A stretch of 64,000 bases of DNA from an uncultured Pelagibacteraceae bacterium (GTDB lineage Bacteria; Pseudomonadota; Alphaproteobacteria; Pelagibacterales; Pelagibacteraceae). Below, piece after piece: positions 51,883 through 61,635 of this stretch; the stretch's first letter is position 1, and the number at the start of each line of letters is the position of its first letter. Below the pieces are notes generated by a model. That model made no database searches. It was not told the origin of the DNA and saw only the letters and a list, made by a program, of their open reading frames with translations. The stretch lies in assembly GCA_902598735.1 (NCBI GenBank), contig CACKCM010000001.1, positions 62,001 to 126,000 on the forward strand, given 5' to 3'. Made by a program: the position numbers and the translations under genes.

Positions 51883-52577
51883 ATATTATAATAACAAGAC
51901 CTTTAATTGACTCTGAAGATTTAATGGGTAAATTACTTTCTTTAGGCCATAAAATTATTCATGTGCCTACTTTAAAGATCTCTAAAGCAGAACTTGATCC
52001 TATTGACTCTGAAAAATACAATGCATTTATATTTACAAGTGCTAATGCAATAAGGAATCTAAAACTATTAAAACCAGATAGAAATAAACTTTGTTTCTGC
52101 GTTGGAGCAATTACAGAAAAGATTGTAAGACAACAAGGTTATAATAATACTATTTCAGCTGGAGGGACGATAAATGCCTTAAAAAATATTATTGTTAATT
52201 CAGGCGACTTAGATAAAAAAAAAGTCTTGGCGTATATATGTGGAGATAATATTACCTCGGACTTGGATTTAGAACTACAAAAGGAAGGTTTTCAAATAGA
52301 CAAAATTATCAACTATAATTCAGAAAAAATTAAAGAATTAAATGAAGATACTAATAATTTAATCAACGATCATCCTCCTGACATAATTTTTGTTTACTCC
52401 ACAAGGAGCGCAGAAAGCTTTGTTGATTTAGCAAAAAATTACTCACTCAATGGACTGATGACAGGCTCAAGAGTTATGTGTATAAGTGAAAAAGTTATAA
52501 ATGTTTTCAAAGAAGCTGGATGGAAAAATTTAGAAACCTTCGAAGCTGGAGATGAACTTATAAAAATTGGTAATTAA
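51879..52577 (+). CDS. hemD: Uroporphyrinogen-III synthase
   Basis: IIITRPLIDSEDL; FTSANAIR; hemC-adjacent. Confidence 0.9.
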   Translation: MNIIITRPLIDSEDLMGKLLSLGHKIIHVPTLKISKAELDPIDSEKYNAFIFTSANAIRNLKLLKPDRNKLCFCVGAITEKIVRQQGYNNTISAGGTINALKNIIVNSGDLDKKKVLAYICGDNITSDLDLELQKEGFQIDKIINYNSEKIKELNEDTNNLINDHPPDIIFVYSTRSAESFVDLAKNYSLNGLMTGSRVMCISEKVINVFKEAGWKNLETFEAGDELIKIGN

Positions 52578-53669
52578 ATGGAAGTATTGCAAAATTTTAA
52601 GATATTATTTTTAGATGTTTGGAATAAAGGTATTTCAGGAGTTAATATTTCCGAAATTATTATTGCTTTAATAATTTTTTTATTTTTTCTTTTTTTAAGA
52701 GGAATATTTTCAAAATTTGTAATAAAAAGATTGGAGAATTACGTATCAAAAACCTCAAATAACTTTGATAATACTCTTGTAAAGTCCATGGAAGGGCCAG
52801 CTAAGTTTTTTCCGATTGTATTAGGGTTTTTTGTAGCTACTAGTTATCTAACTATTGAAACTCAAGCTGCAGATTTTTTAGAAACTATTAATCGGTCTTT
52901 AATTACAATCCTTATATTCTGGACCTTTCACCAAATTATTGGACCCTTTTCAACTGTTGTAAAATCAGTCAGCGATTTACTCTCAAGGGATCTAGTTAAT
53001 TGGATTATCAAGGCTCTAAAGGTCTTAATAATAATTCTTGGATTAGCGGCTGTTTTAGAACTTTGGGGAATTAAAATCGGACCAATTATAGCCGGACTAG
53101 GACTATTTGGTGTCGCCGTTGCACTCGGTGCGCAAGATTTATTTAAAAATTTAATTTCAGGTATATTAGTTTTAGTCGAGAAAAGATTTAAAGTTGGAGA
53201 TTGGATATATGTTGAAGATGTTATTGAAGGCACAGTAGAGTCAATAGGTTTTAGATCTACAGTTGTTAGAAGATTTGACAAATCTCTTGCAACAATCCCT
53301 AATTTTCAGTTTGCAGAAAAAGCAGTAATAAATAATTCTTTAATTACCAATAGGAGGATAAATTGGATTATAGGTCTAGAGTATAGAACAACAAGCAAAC
53401 AGCTAATTGATATCAAACAACAGATAGAAAATTATATAAAAAATAGTGAATTATTTTCAAAATCAGAAAATACAATGCTTTCAGTTAAAATCGATCAATT
53501 TGCTGCAAGTTCAATTGATATTAAGCTAATATGTTTTACTAAAACCACAAAATACTTAGAGTGGATGAAGGTAAAAGATCTTTTAGCCCTTGAAATAAAA
53601 AATATAGTAGAAAAAAATAATGCGTCTTTTGCTTTTCCAAGTACATCAGTTTATGTGGAGAAAAATTAA
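52578..53669 (+). CDS. MscS-family mechanosensitive channel
   Basis: GLGLFGVAVALGAQDLFKNLISGILVLVEKRFKVGDWIYV. Confidence 0.95.
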   Translation: MEVLQNFKILFLDVWNKGISGVNISEIIIALIIFLFFLFLRGIFSKFVIKRLENYVSKTSNNFDNTLVKSMEGPAKFFPIVLGFFVATSYLTIETQAADFLETINRSLITILIFWTFHQIIGPFSTVVKSVSDLLSRDLVNWIIKALKVLIIILGLAAVLELWGIKIGPIIAGLGLFGVAVALGAQDLFKNLISGILVLVEKRFKVGDWIYVEDVIEGTVESIGFRSTVVRRFDKSLATIPNFQFAEKAVINNSLITNRRINWIIGLEYRTTSKQLIDIKQQIENYIKNSELFSKSENTMLSVKIDQFAASSIDIKLICFTKTTKYLEWMKVKDLLALEIKNIVEKNNASFAFPSTSVYVEKN

Positions 53670-53965
53670 TGAAGTCGATATTAATTCTATTCGACAATAT
53701 AGTTAGCCTTTACATTTGGATATTAATTATTCACGTAATATTTAGTTGGCTGGTTGCTTTTAATGTTTTAAATACAAGTAATAGGTTTGTATATTCTGTT
53801 TTAGATATTTCTTACAAACTTACAGCTCCACCTTTAAATTTTATTAGAAGATTTTTACCCAACTTAGGGTCTATAGATATCTCTCCAGTGATACTGATCT
53901 TAGGATTGATGTTTTTTAGGAATTTAGTTTTTGAAATGTTTGCACCAGGATTATTTTTAAGATGA
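53669..53965 (+). CDS. YggT-family membrane protein
   Basis: YIWILIIHVIFSWLVAFNVLN; TAPPLNFIRRFLPNLGSIDISPVILIL. Confidence 0.9.
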   Translation: MKSILILFDNIVSLYIWILIIHVIFSWLVAFNVLNTSNRFVYSVLDISYKLTAPPLNFIRRFLPNLGSIDISPVILILGLMFFRNLVFEMFAPGLFLR

Positions 53966-54804
53966 TTATTGATGGAAAAAAACAAGCAAAGTTTATTAGA
54001 AATGAAATTAAAAAAGAAATTTTAGATTTAAAGAAAAAGAGCGGTAAAACACCCAGTCTAACAGTTATTTTGATCGGAGATTTTGCGCCTAGTTTAATAT
54101 ACGTAAAGAATAAAGAAAAAAGTGCTAGAGAAGTTGGCATTAACTCTGAAATAATTAGATATCCAAAAAATGTGAGTGAAAAAGATATTTTAGAAAAAAT
54201 TGAAGAATTGAATAACAACGACGAAATTTCTGGTATCTTAGTTCAGCTTCCTTTGCCCAGCCAAATAAGTAAGCAGAAAATTATTAATGCAATTAATCCA
54301 TCAAAAGATGTAGACGGTTTTAACCCAATAAATGTTGGTAATCTTTCATCAGGTTATGACTCAATCGTCCCTTGTACACCTTTGGGATGTCTATTATTGA
54401 TTAAAAAAATAGAATCAAATTTAGCAGGCAAACATGCTGTTATAATAGGAAGATCTAATTTAAATGGTAAACCAATGGCTCAATTATTATTAAAGGAAAA
54501 TTGCACAGTAACTATAGTTCACTCAAAGACAAATGATTTACAAAATGAGTGCCTCAAAGCAGATATTTTAGTAGCAGCTGTCGGAGTCCCAAATCTAATC
54601 AAAAAAGATTGGGTAAAAAAAAATGCAATTGTTATAGATGTTGGCATTAATAAGGTAGGAGAAAAAATAGTAGGAGATGTTAATTTTGATGAATTAAAAG
54701 ATAATGTTAAAGCAATTACTCCAGTTCCGGGAGGCGTAGGACCAATGACGATTGCATGTTTATTAAAGAATACTTTAACGTGTTTTAAAGCTCGCTTGAC
54801 CTAG
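53962..54804 (+). CDS. folD: Methylenetetrahydrofolate dehydrogenase/cyclohydrolase
   Basis: GILVQLPLPSQI; KDVDGFNPINVG; VPGGVGPMTIACL. Confidence 0.98.
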   Translation: MIIDGKKQAKFIRNEIKKEILDLKKKSGKTPSLTVILIGDFAPSLIYVKNKEKSAREVGINSEIIRYPKNVSEKDILEKIEELNNNDEISGILVQLPLPSQISKQKIINAINPSKDVDGFNPINVGNLSSGYDSIVPCTPLGCLLLIKKIESNLAGKHAVIIGRSNLNGKPMAQLLLKENCTVTIVHSKTNDLQNECLKADILVAAVGVPNLIKKDWVKKNAIVIDVGINKVGEKIVGDVNFDELKDNVKAITPVPGGVGPMTIACLLKNTLTCFKARLT

Positions 54805-55171
54805 ACTTTTCAATTTTTAAGTACCTACTATTTCTAAATCTTATAATAACCGTAGCAATTGCAACAATTAAAATAGCTAAAGAAATATAAATTAAGTTTG
54901 CAGGGTCACTCTCTTTATCTTGTAATATTATGAACCGAGCAAGCGCTGTAATAGCTATGATTAAAGGATATGTTATTCTTACGGATTGAGTTTCCCAATA
55001 AGATCTCACTAAACCAATTACTTCGATATAAATGAACATTAAAAGCAAATCAGCTAATGTGATATCTTTGTTTTCGTACATTTCTTTCATTTCTAAAAAG
55101 AAAGCAATAATAGTTGATACAAGAACAACTATAACCGCAACTAACTGAATATTTCGAATCGAATTGTTCAT
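54785..55171 (-). CDS. PsiE-like phosphate-starvation-inducible membrane protein
   Basis: Polytopic 128 aa; LLLMFIYIEVIGLVRSYWETQSVRITYPLIIAITALARFIIL. Confidence 0.8.
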   Translation of the reverse strand: MNNSIRNIQLVAVIVVLVSTIIAFFLEMKEMYENKDITLADLLLMFIYIEVIGLVRSYWETQSVRITYPLIIAITALARFIILQDKESDPANLIYISLAILIVAIATVIIRFRNSRYLKIEKSRSSEL

Positions 55172-55193
55172 CTGTAATTAATCTATCAAAAAT

Positions 55194-56378
55194 TTATGCT
55201 TTATTTAACTGTTTAGAGTGAAATTTTATGAAATTTTCAACCTTTCTTTTATTAAAGGTTTTATTCTCTTCAAAAGAAACTTTTTTCATTGAATAAGCTT
55301 TATTTTTCGTTCTTCTTGACAGAACAGTTATGTTTCCTTTGTATAAATTTAAAACAATGTCACCAGATACTATGCTTCTTTTTTTATCAATTATTTTTTG
55401 TAATTTAAGTCTTTTTTTTGAAAACCAATAGCCGTTATAAACTAGTTCAGCATATTCTGGCATTATCCTCTCTTTTTTGTGAGCGGTTTCTTTATCAAGA
55501 GTTACAGACTCTATAGCCCTATGTGCAGTATACAACAAAGTACCACCAGGAGTTTCGTAAACACCTCTAGATTTAATCCCAATAAATCTATTTTCAACTA
55601 GATCCACTCTTCCTATTCCGTTTTTTCCAGCCATAATATTTAATTTATTTAAAAGTTTTTCAGGACTTAATTTTTTTCCATTCACTGCAATTGGGTCACT
55701 GTTTTTAAAAGTAATTTTTACTTTTGTAGGTTTGTTAGGAGCTTTTTGTGGTGAAACTGTTCTCTGGTAAATAAATTCAGGAGCAGAGTTTTTTGGGTCC
55801 TCTAAAACCTTGCCTTCAGTTGATGTATGAAAAATATTGTCATCTACAGAAAATGGTGGTGCTCCTCTTTTATCTTTAGGAATTGGTATATTATTTTTTT
55901 TTGCGTATTTGATTAAATCTGCTCTTGATTGTAATTTCCATTCTCTCCAAGGCGCTATTGTTTTAATCTTATTTTTACCAAAATATGAGTAACCTAACTC
56001 GAACCTTACTTGATCGTTGCCTTTTCCAGTCGCGCCATGTGAAACTGCAAAAGCCTTAAATTTTTTTGCAATTTCAACTTGTCTTTTTGCAATTAACGGC
56101 CTAGCAATAGATGTGCCTAATAAATATATTCCTTCATAAACTGCATGAGCTCTTATCATTGGAAAAATATAATCTTTCACAAAGATATTTCTTAAATTTT
56201 CGATAATTATTTTTTTAACGCCTAATCTTTTAGCATTTTTTATAATTTTTTTTTTATCTAAAACCTGCCCAATATCAGAGGTGTAAGCAATTACTTCAGC
56301 TTTATAATTTTCTTGTAACCATCTCAAAATTATAGATGTATCCAAACCGCCTGAGTAGGCTAAAACAATTTTTTTCAT
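55194..56378 (-). CDS. argG: Argininosuccinate synthase
   Basis: VLAYSGGLDTSIILRWL; HGATGKGNDQVRFELGY. Confidence 0.99.
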   Translation of the reverse strand: MKKIVLAYSGGLDTSIILRWLQENYKAEVIAYTSDIGQVLDKKKIIKNAKRLGVKKIIIENLRNIFVKDYIFPMIRAHAVYEGIYLLGTSIARPLIAKRQVEIAKKFKAFAVSHGATGKGNDQVRFELGYSYFGKNKIKTIAPWREWKLQSRADLIKYAKKNNIPIPKDKRGAPPFSVDDNIFHTSTEGKVLEDPKNSAPEFIYQRTVSPQKAPNKPTKVKITFKNSDPIAVNGKKLSPEKLLNKLNIMAGKNGIGRVDLVENRFIGIKSRGVYETPGGTLLYTAHRAIESVTLDKETAHKKERIMPEYAELVYNGYWFSKKRLKLQKIIDKKRSIVSGDIVLNLYKGNITVLSRRTKNKAYSMKKVSFEENKTFNKRKVENFIKFHSKQLNKA

Positions 56379-56879
56379 TTAGCTGCAAGCTTTTTTTGCC
56401 GTGTTATATGCTTTTGTGAATCCCATCATAGAATAGTGATCAGTGGTCTCAGCTCCTTTTGTGGTTCTTGCTTTTACTATTATGTCAGTTGCTCTTTTCA
56501 TTAATTGAATGAATTTTTTCTCTTCCTGATCATCTAACAACCAAGCAAAATCTTTTTGTGAAAAAAAAGAATATCTTCTTTTCCCAGAGCTAGCGGTTAC
56601 ACTTGATGTTTTATAATCATGGCCACTTGTTAAACTCACTTCATCTTTGATTTCTTCAGAAGGCCTGAAAGTTACAAATAACTTTGATTTATTTCTTTTT
56701 ACAGCAGCTGGCGCTCTTTTCGTCGGAACAGTTTGAGCAAAGCAAATTTTTCCCTTATCAGTTTCCGCTATAAAGCTTTCCCAGTTTTTATATTTTCCAG
56801 TCGATCTTGGCGTAACAGCAAAAGTATTAACAGAAAATAAACATAGGATTAGTATTATAAAAATTTTTTTAACTGACAT
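56379..56879 (-). CDS. IalB-like (invasion-associated locus B) secreted protein
   Basis: Signal peptide, NWESFIAETDKGKICFAQTVPTKRAP. Confidence 0.7.
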   Translation of the reverse strand: MSVKKIFIILILCLFSVNTFAVTPRSTGKYKNWESFIAETDKGKICFAQTVPTKRAPAAVKRNKSKLFVTFRPSEEIKDEVSLTSGHDYKTSSVTASSGKRRYSFFSQKDFAWLLDDQEEKKFIQLMKRATDIIVKARTTKGAETTDHYSMMGFTKAYNTAKKACS

Positions 56880-56922
56880 ATTTTATTTTTATACTAAAAA
56901 TTATCTATTTCAATGCTTTGTA

Positions 56923-57960
56923 TTAAGGAGATGGATTTGGGTTATTATTATGGATAACATCAATCTTATTTAAAATTTCATCAGACAGTTCAATATTTAC
57001 ACTATTTATATTTTCCTTTAATTGCTCCATTGTTGTTGCCCCGATTATATTACTCGTAACAAAAGGTCTGGTGTTTACAAAAGCCTGTGCTAACTGAGCC
57101 ATTGTCATGTCATTTTCTTTAGCTAATTTATAATATTCCTCGTACGCTTTCATAGCTAAAGGATTAAGATGTCTTTCCCAACCTTTGAACAAAGCTTGCC
57201 TAGAATTTTTTGGCATTTGACCATTTCTATATTTTCCAGATAGCGCACCTGTAGCAAGAGGGTAATAAACTAGAAGTCCACATCTTTCTCTTATTGAAAT
57301 TTCAGACATTCCAATTTCATAAGTTCTATTAACTAAATTGTAAGGGTTTTGTACTGACATCATCCTAGGTAATTTTTTATTTTTAGATAACTCAATATAT
57401 TTCGATAGACCGTATGGAGTTTCATTTGACATGCCAATGTATCTAATCTTTCCGCTCTGAATAAATTTTTCTAGAGCTTCAAGAATACTTTCAAAGCTAT
57501 TCCACTCTCCTTCATCACTATCAATAGTATAATCTCTTTTGCCGAAGTAATTGGTTGATCTTTCGGGCCAATGCAATTGGTATAAATCTATATAATCTGT
57601 TTTTAATCTTTTTAAACTCCCATCGATTGCTTTTCCAATTGTTTTTTCATCAAAATTATTTCCCCCACCTCTAATCCAATTACATCCTGGACCTGCAACT
57701 TTTGAAGCTAAAATTATTTTTTCTCTGTTTTTTCTTTTTTCAAACCAATTTCCAATCATAACTTCGGTTTTGCCATAAGAGGCCGAGTTAGGGGGCACCG
57801 AGTAAAGTTCTGCAGTGTCAAAAAAGTTAACCCCTTCACTTAAGGAGTAATCCATTTGTTCAAAAGCATCTTTCTCAGTATTTTGTGTACCCCAAGTCAT
57901 CGTTCCAAGACAAATTAAACTTACATCTAAATCTGTTGTGCCTAATTTTTTAAATTTCAT
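56923..57960 (-). CDS. Aldo/keto reductase (Tas-like)
   Basis: FFDTAELYSVPP; DYIDLYQLHWPER. Confidence 0.95.
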   Translation of the reverse strand: MKFKKLGTTDLDVSLICLGTMTWGTQNTEKDAFEQMDYSLSEGVNFFDTAELYSVPPNSASYGKTEVMIGNWFEKRKNREKIILASKVAGPGCNWIRGGGNNFDEKTIGKAIDGSLKRLKTDYIDLYQLHWPERSTNYFGKRDYTIDSDEGEWNSFESILEALEKFIQSGKIRYIGMSNETPYGLSKYIELSKNKKLPRMMSVQNPYNLVNRTYEIGMSEISIRERCGLLVYYPLATGALSGKYRNGQMPKNSRQALFKGWERHLNPLAMKAYEEYYKLAKENDMTMAQLAQAFVNTRPFVTSNIIGATTMEQLKENINSVNIELSDEILNKIDVIHNNNPNPSP

Positions 57961-58040
57961 AAAATTGTAATAATTATAACAGTTTTTTAGGTCAATTTTT
58001 GCCTATTGAAAAGTATTTAAAAAAACTTATATAGTTAAGT

Positions 58041-58793
58041 ATGGAAATCAATAAACAAAGATCAACAGTTCGTTCTTCAGCATCTGAAGCAATTATAGAT
58101 CAGGGCCTCAGATCATATATGCTTAAGGTCTACAACTACATGGCTTCGGGTGTATTACTAACTGGCTTCGTTGCATTGATGTTTTTTAAAATGGCAGTAG
58201 TTACTTCAGCTGAAGGCCAAATAATTGGATTAACTAATTTTGGTAATACAATTTATGCTTCAGGTTTAAAATGGGTGATAATGCTAGCTCCACTAGCTGT
58301 AGTTTTTTATATGAGTTTTGGAATAGCTAAAATGTCAGCAGCAAAAGCACAAACAACTTTTTGGGTTTTCGCAGCTTTAATGGGCGCCTCGCTTTCATCA
58401 ATTTTTTTAATTTACACAGGTGCAAGCATAACAAGAGTTTTCTTTATAACTGCAGGTACTTTTGGAGCGATGAGTATTTACGGTTACACTACTAAAAGAG
58501 ATTTAACTAAACTAGGCTCATTTTTAATGATGGGTTTATTCGGAATAATAATTGCATCATTAGTAAATATTTTTATGAAGTCTTCAATGATGTATTTTGT
58601 TATTTCAATTATAGGTGTTCTAGTGTTTGTAGGTTTAACAGCTTATGATACACAAAAAATCAAAAATATGTATTTAGTAAGCGATAGTGGTGAGCTGATG
58701 GGCAAGAAAGCTGTTATGGGCGCTTTAACACTTTACCTTGATTTCATAAATCTTTTCATCATGCTTCTGAGACTTTTCGGTCAAAGAAGATAA
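58041..58793 (+). CDS. Bax inhibitor-1/YccA-family membrane protein
   Basis: GLTAYDTQKIKNMY; ALTLYLDFINLFIMLLRLFG. Confidence 0.95.
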   Translation: MEINKQRSTVRSSASEAIIDQGLRSYMLKVYNYMASGVLLTGFVALMFFKMAVVTSAEGQIIGLTNFGNTIYASGLKWVIMLAPLAVVFYMSFGIAKMSAAKAQTTFWVFAALMGASLSSIFLIYTGASITRVFFITAGTFGAMSIYGYTTKRDLTKLGSFLMMGLFGIIIASLVNIFMKSSMMYFVISIIGVLVFVGLTAYDTQKIKNMYLVSDSGELMGKKAVMGALTLYLDFINLFIMLLRLFGQRR

Positions 58794-59141
58794 TTATTTT
58801 ATAATTTTTAATCTATTCCAGCTGGTTCTATCTATTAGAAGATTTAAATTTTCTGACTTTTTAATCACTTTCCCGTCTTTATCTTTGATTAAATATTTTT
58901 CATTAAAATAATTTGGCTTTAAGTTTTTTGTAATTCTTAAAACGGGTTTATCAGATGCTTTTTGAAAGACATCAAATGAAACTTCTTTTGTTCCAGTTGA
59001 AAAAGAATAATCTTTCCATGATCCGTTTGAAACCATTTTCGCATAAAGATTTAAAATACATTGAAGCTCTTTCTTGATAAAAAATCTCTCTTTTTCACTT
59101 TTTTTAATATCGTTATTAATAATTAATCTAATTTTTTTCAT
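58794..59141 (-). CDS. DUF2794-like protein
   Basis: FIKKELQCILNLYAKMVSNGSWKDYSF; short conserved alphaproteobacterial type. Confidence 0.7.
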   Translation of the reverse strand: MKKIRLIINNDIKKSEKERFFIKKELQCILNLYAKMVSNGSWKDYSFSTGTKEVSFDVFQKASDKPVLRITKNLKPNYFNEKYLIKDKDGKVIKKSENLNLLIDRTSWNRLKIIK

Positions 59142-59683
59142 ATTTTATACTTATTAATTAATGGCACTTGAAAAACCGTGAATATAAAAGTAATTGGTAA
59201 AATTCCCCAAACTTTAAAATTTACCCAAGTTATCTCCGGTTGAGTTCTCCAAACTATCTCATTCAAAACAGCTAAAAATAAAAAAAAATAAGCCCATCTA
59301 AAATTTAATTTATCCCAACCAATCTCATTTAATTGGAATGCAGTTTGTAAAAATAATTTAAGAAAGTTTTTTTTAAAAAATAATTTACTTATTATTAATA
59401 TGCCAGCAAAGATTACATTCACTATTGTTGGTTTCATGTAAATAAATACTGGATTATTAAAATACAAAGTAAGACCCCCAAAAAGTGTTATGATCACACC
59501 ACCTATTAAAGGAACATAGGGAATTTTTTTTTCAATAAAATACACTATAGCAACCGCTATAACCGTTGCTATGATTAATGGAGGTATAGCTACTATAAGA
59601 TTATTCCCACTTTTGTAGTATATTGTGAAAAAAATTAATAAAGGTCCAAAGTCAGTAATAAATTTCAAAAATGACTTATTCAC
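59138..59683 (-). CDS. YciB/IspZ-family septation protein
   Basis: KFITDFGPLLIFFTIYYKSG; PTIVNVIFAGILIISKLFFKKNFLKLFL. Confidence 0.94.
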   Translation of the reverse strand: MNKSFLKFITDFGPLLIFFTIYYKSGNNLIVAIPPLIIATVIAVAIVYFIEKKIPYVPLIGGVIITLFGGLTLYFNNPVFIYMKPTIVNVIFAGILIISKLFFKKNFLKLFLQTAFQLNEIGWDKLNFRWAYFFLFLAVLNEIVWRTQPEITWVNFKVWGILPITFIFTVFQVPLINKYKI

Positions 59684-59762
59684 AACATATAAAGAGTAAC
59701 ATATTATTTAGTTTAAACAAATTAGATATTGATTTTAATAAAAAAATTACTAACTATGAGGT

Positions 59763-60086
59763 ATGGCAACAAGTAATAATGCAAAATTTTCAATCGGTGA
59801 AGTTGTTAAGCATCGCCATTTTGATTTTAGAGGCGTTATATACGATGTGGACTTTGAATTTAATAATTCAGAGGAATGGTACCAATCAATTCCTAAAGAA
59901 GTTCGACCAAGAAAAGACCAACCCTTTTATCATCTACTAGCTGAAAGTAATGACGTTACATACGAGGCTTATGTTTCTGAGCAGAATTTATTATTAGATA
60001 AATCCAAAGAACCTGTAAAACATCCACTTATAGAAGAAATTTTTTCGGGAAAAAAAGGCTCAAGTTACTTCAAAATTTCAAATTAA
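59763..60086 (+). CDS. hspQ: Heat-shock protein HspQ (hemimethylated-DNA-binding YccV-like)
   Basis: FSIGEVVKHRHFDFRGVIYDVD; PFYHLLAE...YEAYVSEQNLL. Confidence 0.94.
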   Translation: MATSNNAKFSIGEVVKHRHFDFRGVIYDVDFEFNNSEEWYQSIPKEVRPRKDQPFYHLLAESNDVTYEAYVSEQNLLLDKSKEPVKHPLIEEIFSGKKGSSYFKISN

Positions 60087-60103
60087 TTAGCTATCGCCTA
60101 AAA

Positions 60104-60214
60104 TAAAACACCATTTATTCAAATCTGTGACACAGAGATCAGCTAGATTTAAGATGTTTTAGCCCAATTGGGAATAAACTTCTTATATTACTCCCTCCCA
60201 TTCTCAGTTGGGCT
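60104..60214. ncRNA. Candidate structured RNA element between hspQ and ccmC
   Basis: 13-bp stem 60161-60173/60202-60214 with two G-U pairs, plus TAAAACA/TGTTTTA, AAATCT/AGATTT and TCTGTGACACAGA dyads. Confidence 0.35.
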
Positions 60215-60260
60215 TATAATAGAACTTCACAAAAAAAAAATATTATAGTAGTTAAGGCAG

Positions 60261-60968
60261 ATGTTTAATTTTTTTTACAATAGCAACATTTTTACTTGGA
60301 TAGAAAAATTAACGAATTTTATTAATTCTATCTTTTTTGCATTACTAATAGCAGGTTTATCATTTGCGCTGGTTTTTTCTCCACCAGATTATTTGCAAGG
60401 GGACAGTGTTAGAATCATGTATGTACATGTACCCGCCGCTTGGATAAGTTTAGCTTCTTTTTCATGTATAGCACTTTTATCAATTTTTAATTTTATTTTT
60501 AAAATTAAACACCTCACATTAATTACTAAAAGTATTGCACCTATTGGTTTGATGTTTACTTGTATTGCAATAGTTACTGGATCTATTTGGGGAAGGCCTA
60601 CCTGGGGAACTTTTTGGGCTTGGGATGCAAGAATTTCTTCTATGCTTATATTGGCACTTTTCTATTTAGCTTTTATTTTTATCCATAAATTTGTTTCAGA
60701 TGAAGACAGAGCTAATAAAATTTCAAGTATTGTTGCTGCATTTGGTTTAATAAATATACCAATCATAAAATACTCTGTTGAATGGTGGAGTACTCTTCAT
60801 CAACCTGCAAGCATAAAAATAACAGGATCAAGCAGCATACATTCTTCAATGTTAATGCCACTATTACTTATGTTTTTTGTATTAATAATGTATTGTGCGT
60901 TAATTTTTCTAATGAAATACAAGACAGAAATCATTAGAATCAAGAAAAAAAACTTAAAAAGATTATGA
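60261..60968 (+). CDS. ccmC: Heme exporter protein CcmC
   Basis: VRIMYVHVPAAW; GRPTWGTFWAWDARISSML; WWSTLHQPASI. Confidence 0.98.
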   Translation: MFNFFYNSNIFTWIEKLTNFINSIFFALLIAGLSFALVFSPPDYLQGDSVRIMYVHVPAAWISLASFSCIALLSIFNFIFKIKHLTLITKSIAPIGLMFTCIAIVTGSIWGRPTWGTFWAWDARISSMLILALFYLAFIFIHKFVSDEDRANKISSIVAAFGLINIPIIKYSVEWWSTLHQPASIKITGSSSIHSSMLMPLLLMFFVLIMYCALIFLMKYKTEIIRIKKKNLKRL

Positions 60969-61198
60969 TTAATGATTTAATTTTAATGAACGGTTACGGA
61001 ATTTTTGTGTGGTCATCTTTTATTTTAACTTTTTTAGTTTGTGGGATTTTTTATTATAAAACTCGTAAAACTTTAAAAAAGTATGAAGAGGAATTCGCTA
61101 GAGAAATTAGCGAACTTTCAGTTGAGCAGAAAAAAATAGTCCTCGAAAATTCTAAAATTGCATCAAAAATCTTATCTTCTTATAATAAAACTATCTAA
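60965..61198 (+). CDS. ccmD: Heme exporter protein CcmD
   Basis: Short single-TM ORF, GYGIFVWSSFILTFLV, between ccmC and ccmE. Confidence 0.85.
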   Translation: MINDLILMNGYGIFVWSSFILTFLVCGIFYYKTRKTLKKYEEEFAREISELSVEQKKIVLENSKIASKILSSYNKTI

Positions 61199-61206
61199 AG
61201 CATTTA

Positions 61207-61635
61207 ATGCTTCCTAAAAAAGTAAAAAAAAGAGCCTCTCTTTTATCAATATTTTTACTATTATCTGTAATTGGAGTTTTTTTGATTTTAAATGCTCTTA
61301 ACAAAAATATATTATACTTTAATTCACCTACAGATATAAAAATTAGCCAAGATATTAATTATAATAAAAAAATGAGAGTTGGTGGAATGGTAAAAAAAAA
61401 TACTCTCAATATTAAGGATCAGGAAATTAGATTTATAATTACTGATTTTAAAAATGAGGTAGAGGTAAGTTTTAAAGGTACAATACCAAACTTGTTTGCT
61501 GAAGGAAAAGGAGTTGTAGCAGAGGGGAAATTACAAGATAAAAAATTTTTTATTGCGGAAAGAATTCTTGCTAAACATGACGAAAATTATATGCCCCCAG
61601 AGTTAAAAAATATAATGAAAGAAAATGCTGAGTAA
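61207..61635 (+). CDS. ccmE: Cytochrome c-type biogenesis protein CcmE
   Basis: RVGGMVKKNTL; FAEGKGVVAEGKL; AKHDENYMPPE heme-binding His motif. Confidence 0.98.
   Translation: MLPKKVKKRASLLSIFLLLSVIGVFLILNALNKNILYFNSPTDIKISQDINYNKKMRVGGMVKKNTLNIKDQEIRFIITDFKNEVEVSFKGTIPNLFAEGKGVVAEGKLQDKKFFIAERILAKHDENYMPPELKNIMKENAE

Noticed and set aside
59671-59940. 89-aa + strand ORF overlapping hspQ
   Set aside because: Overlaps hspQ out of frame and has no recognisable domain
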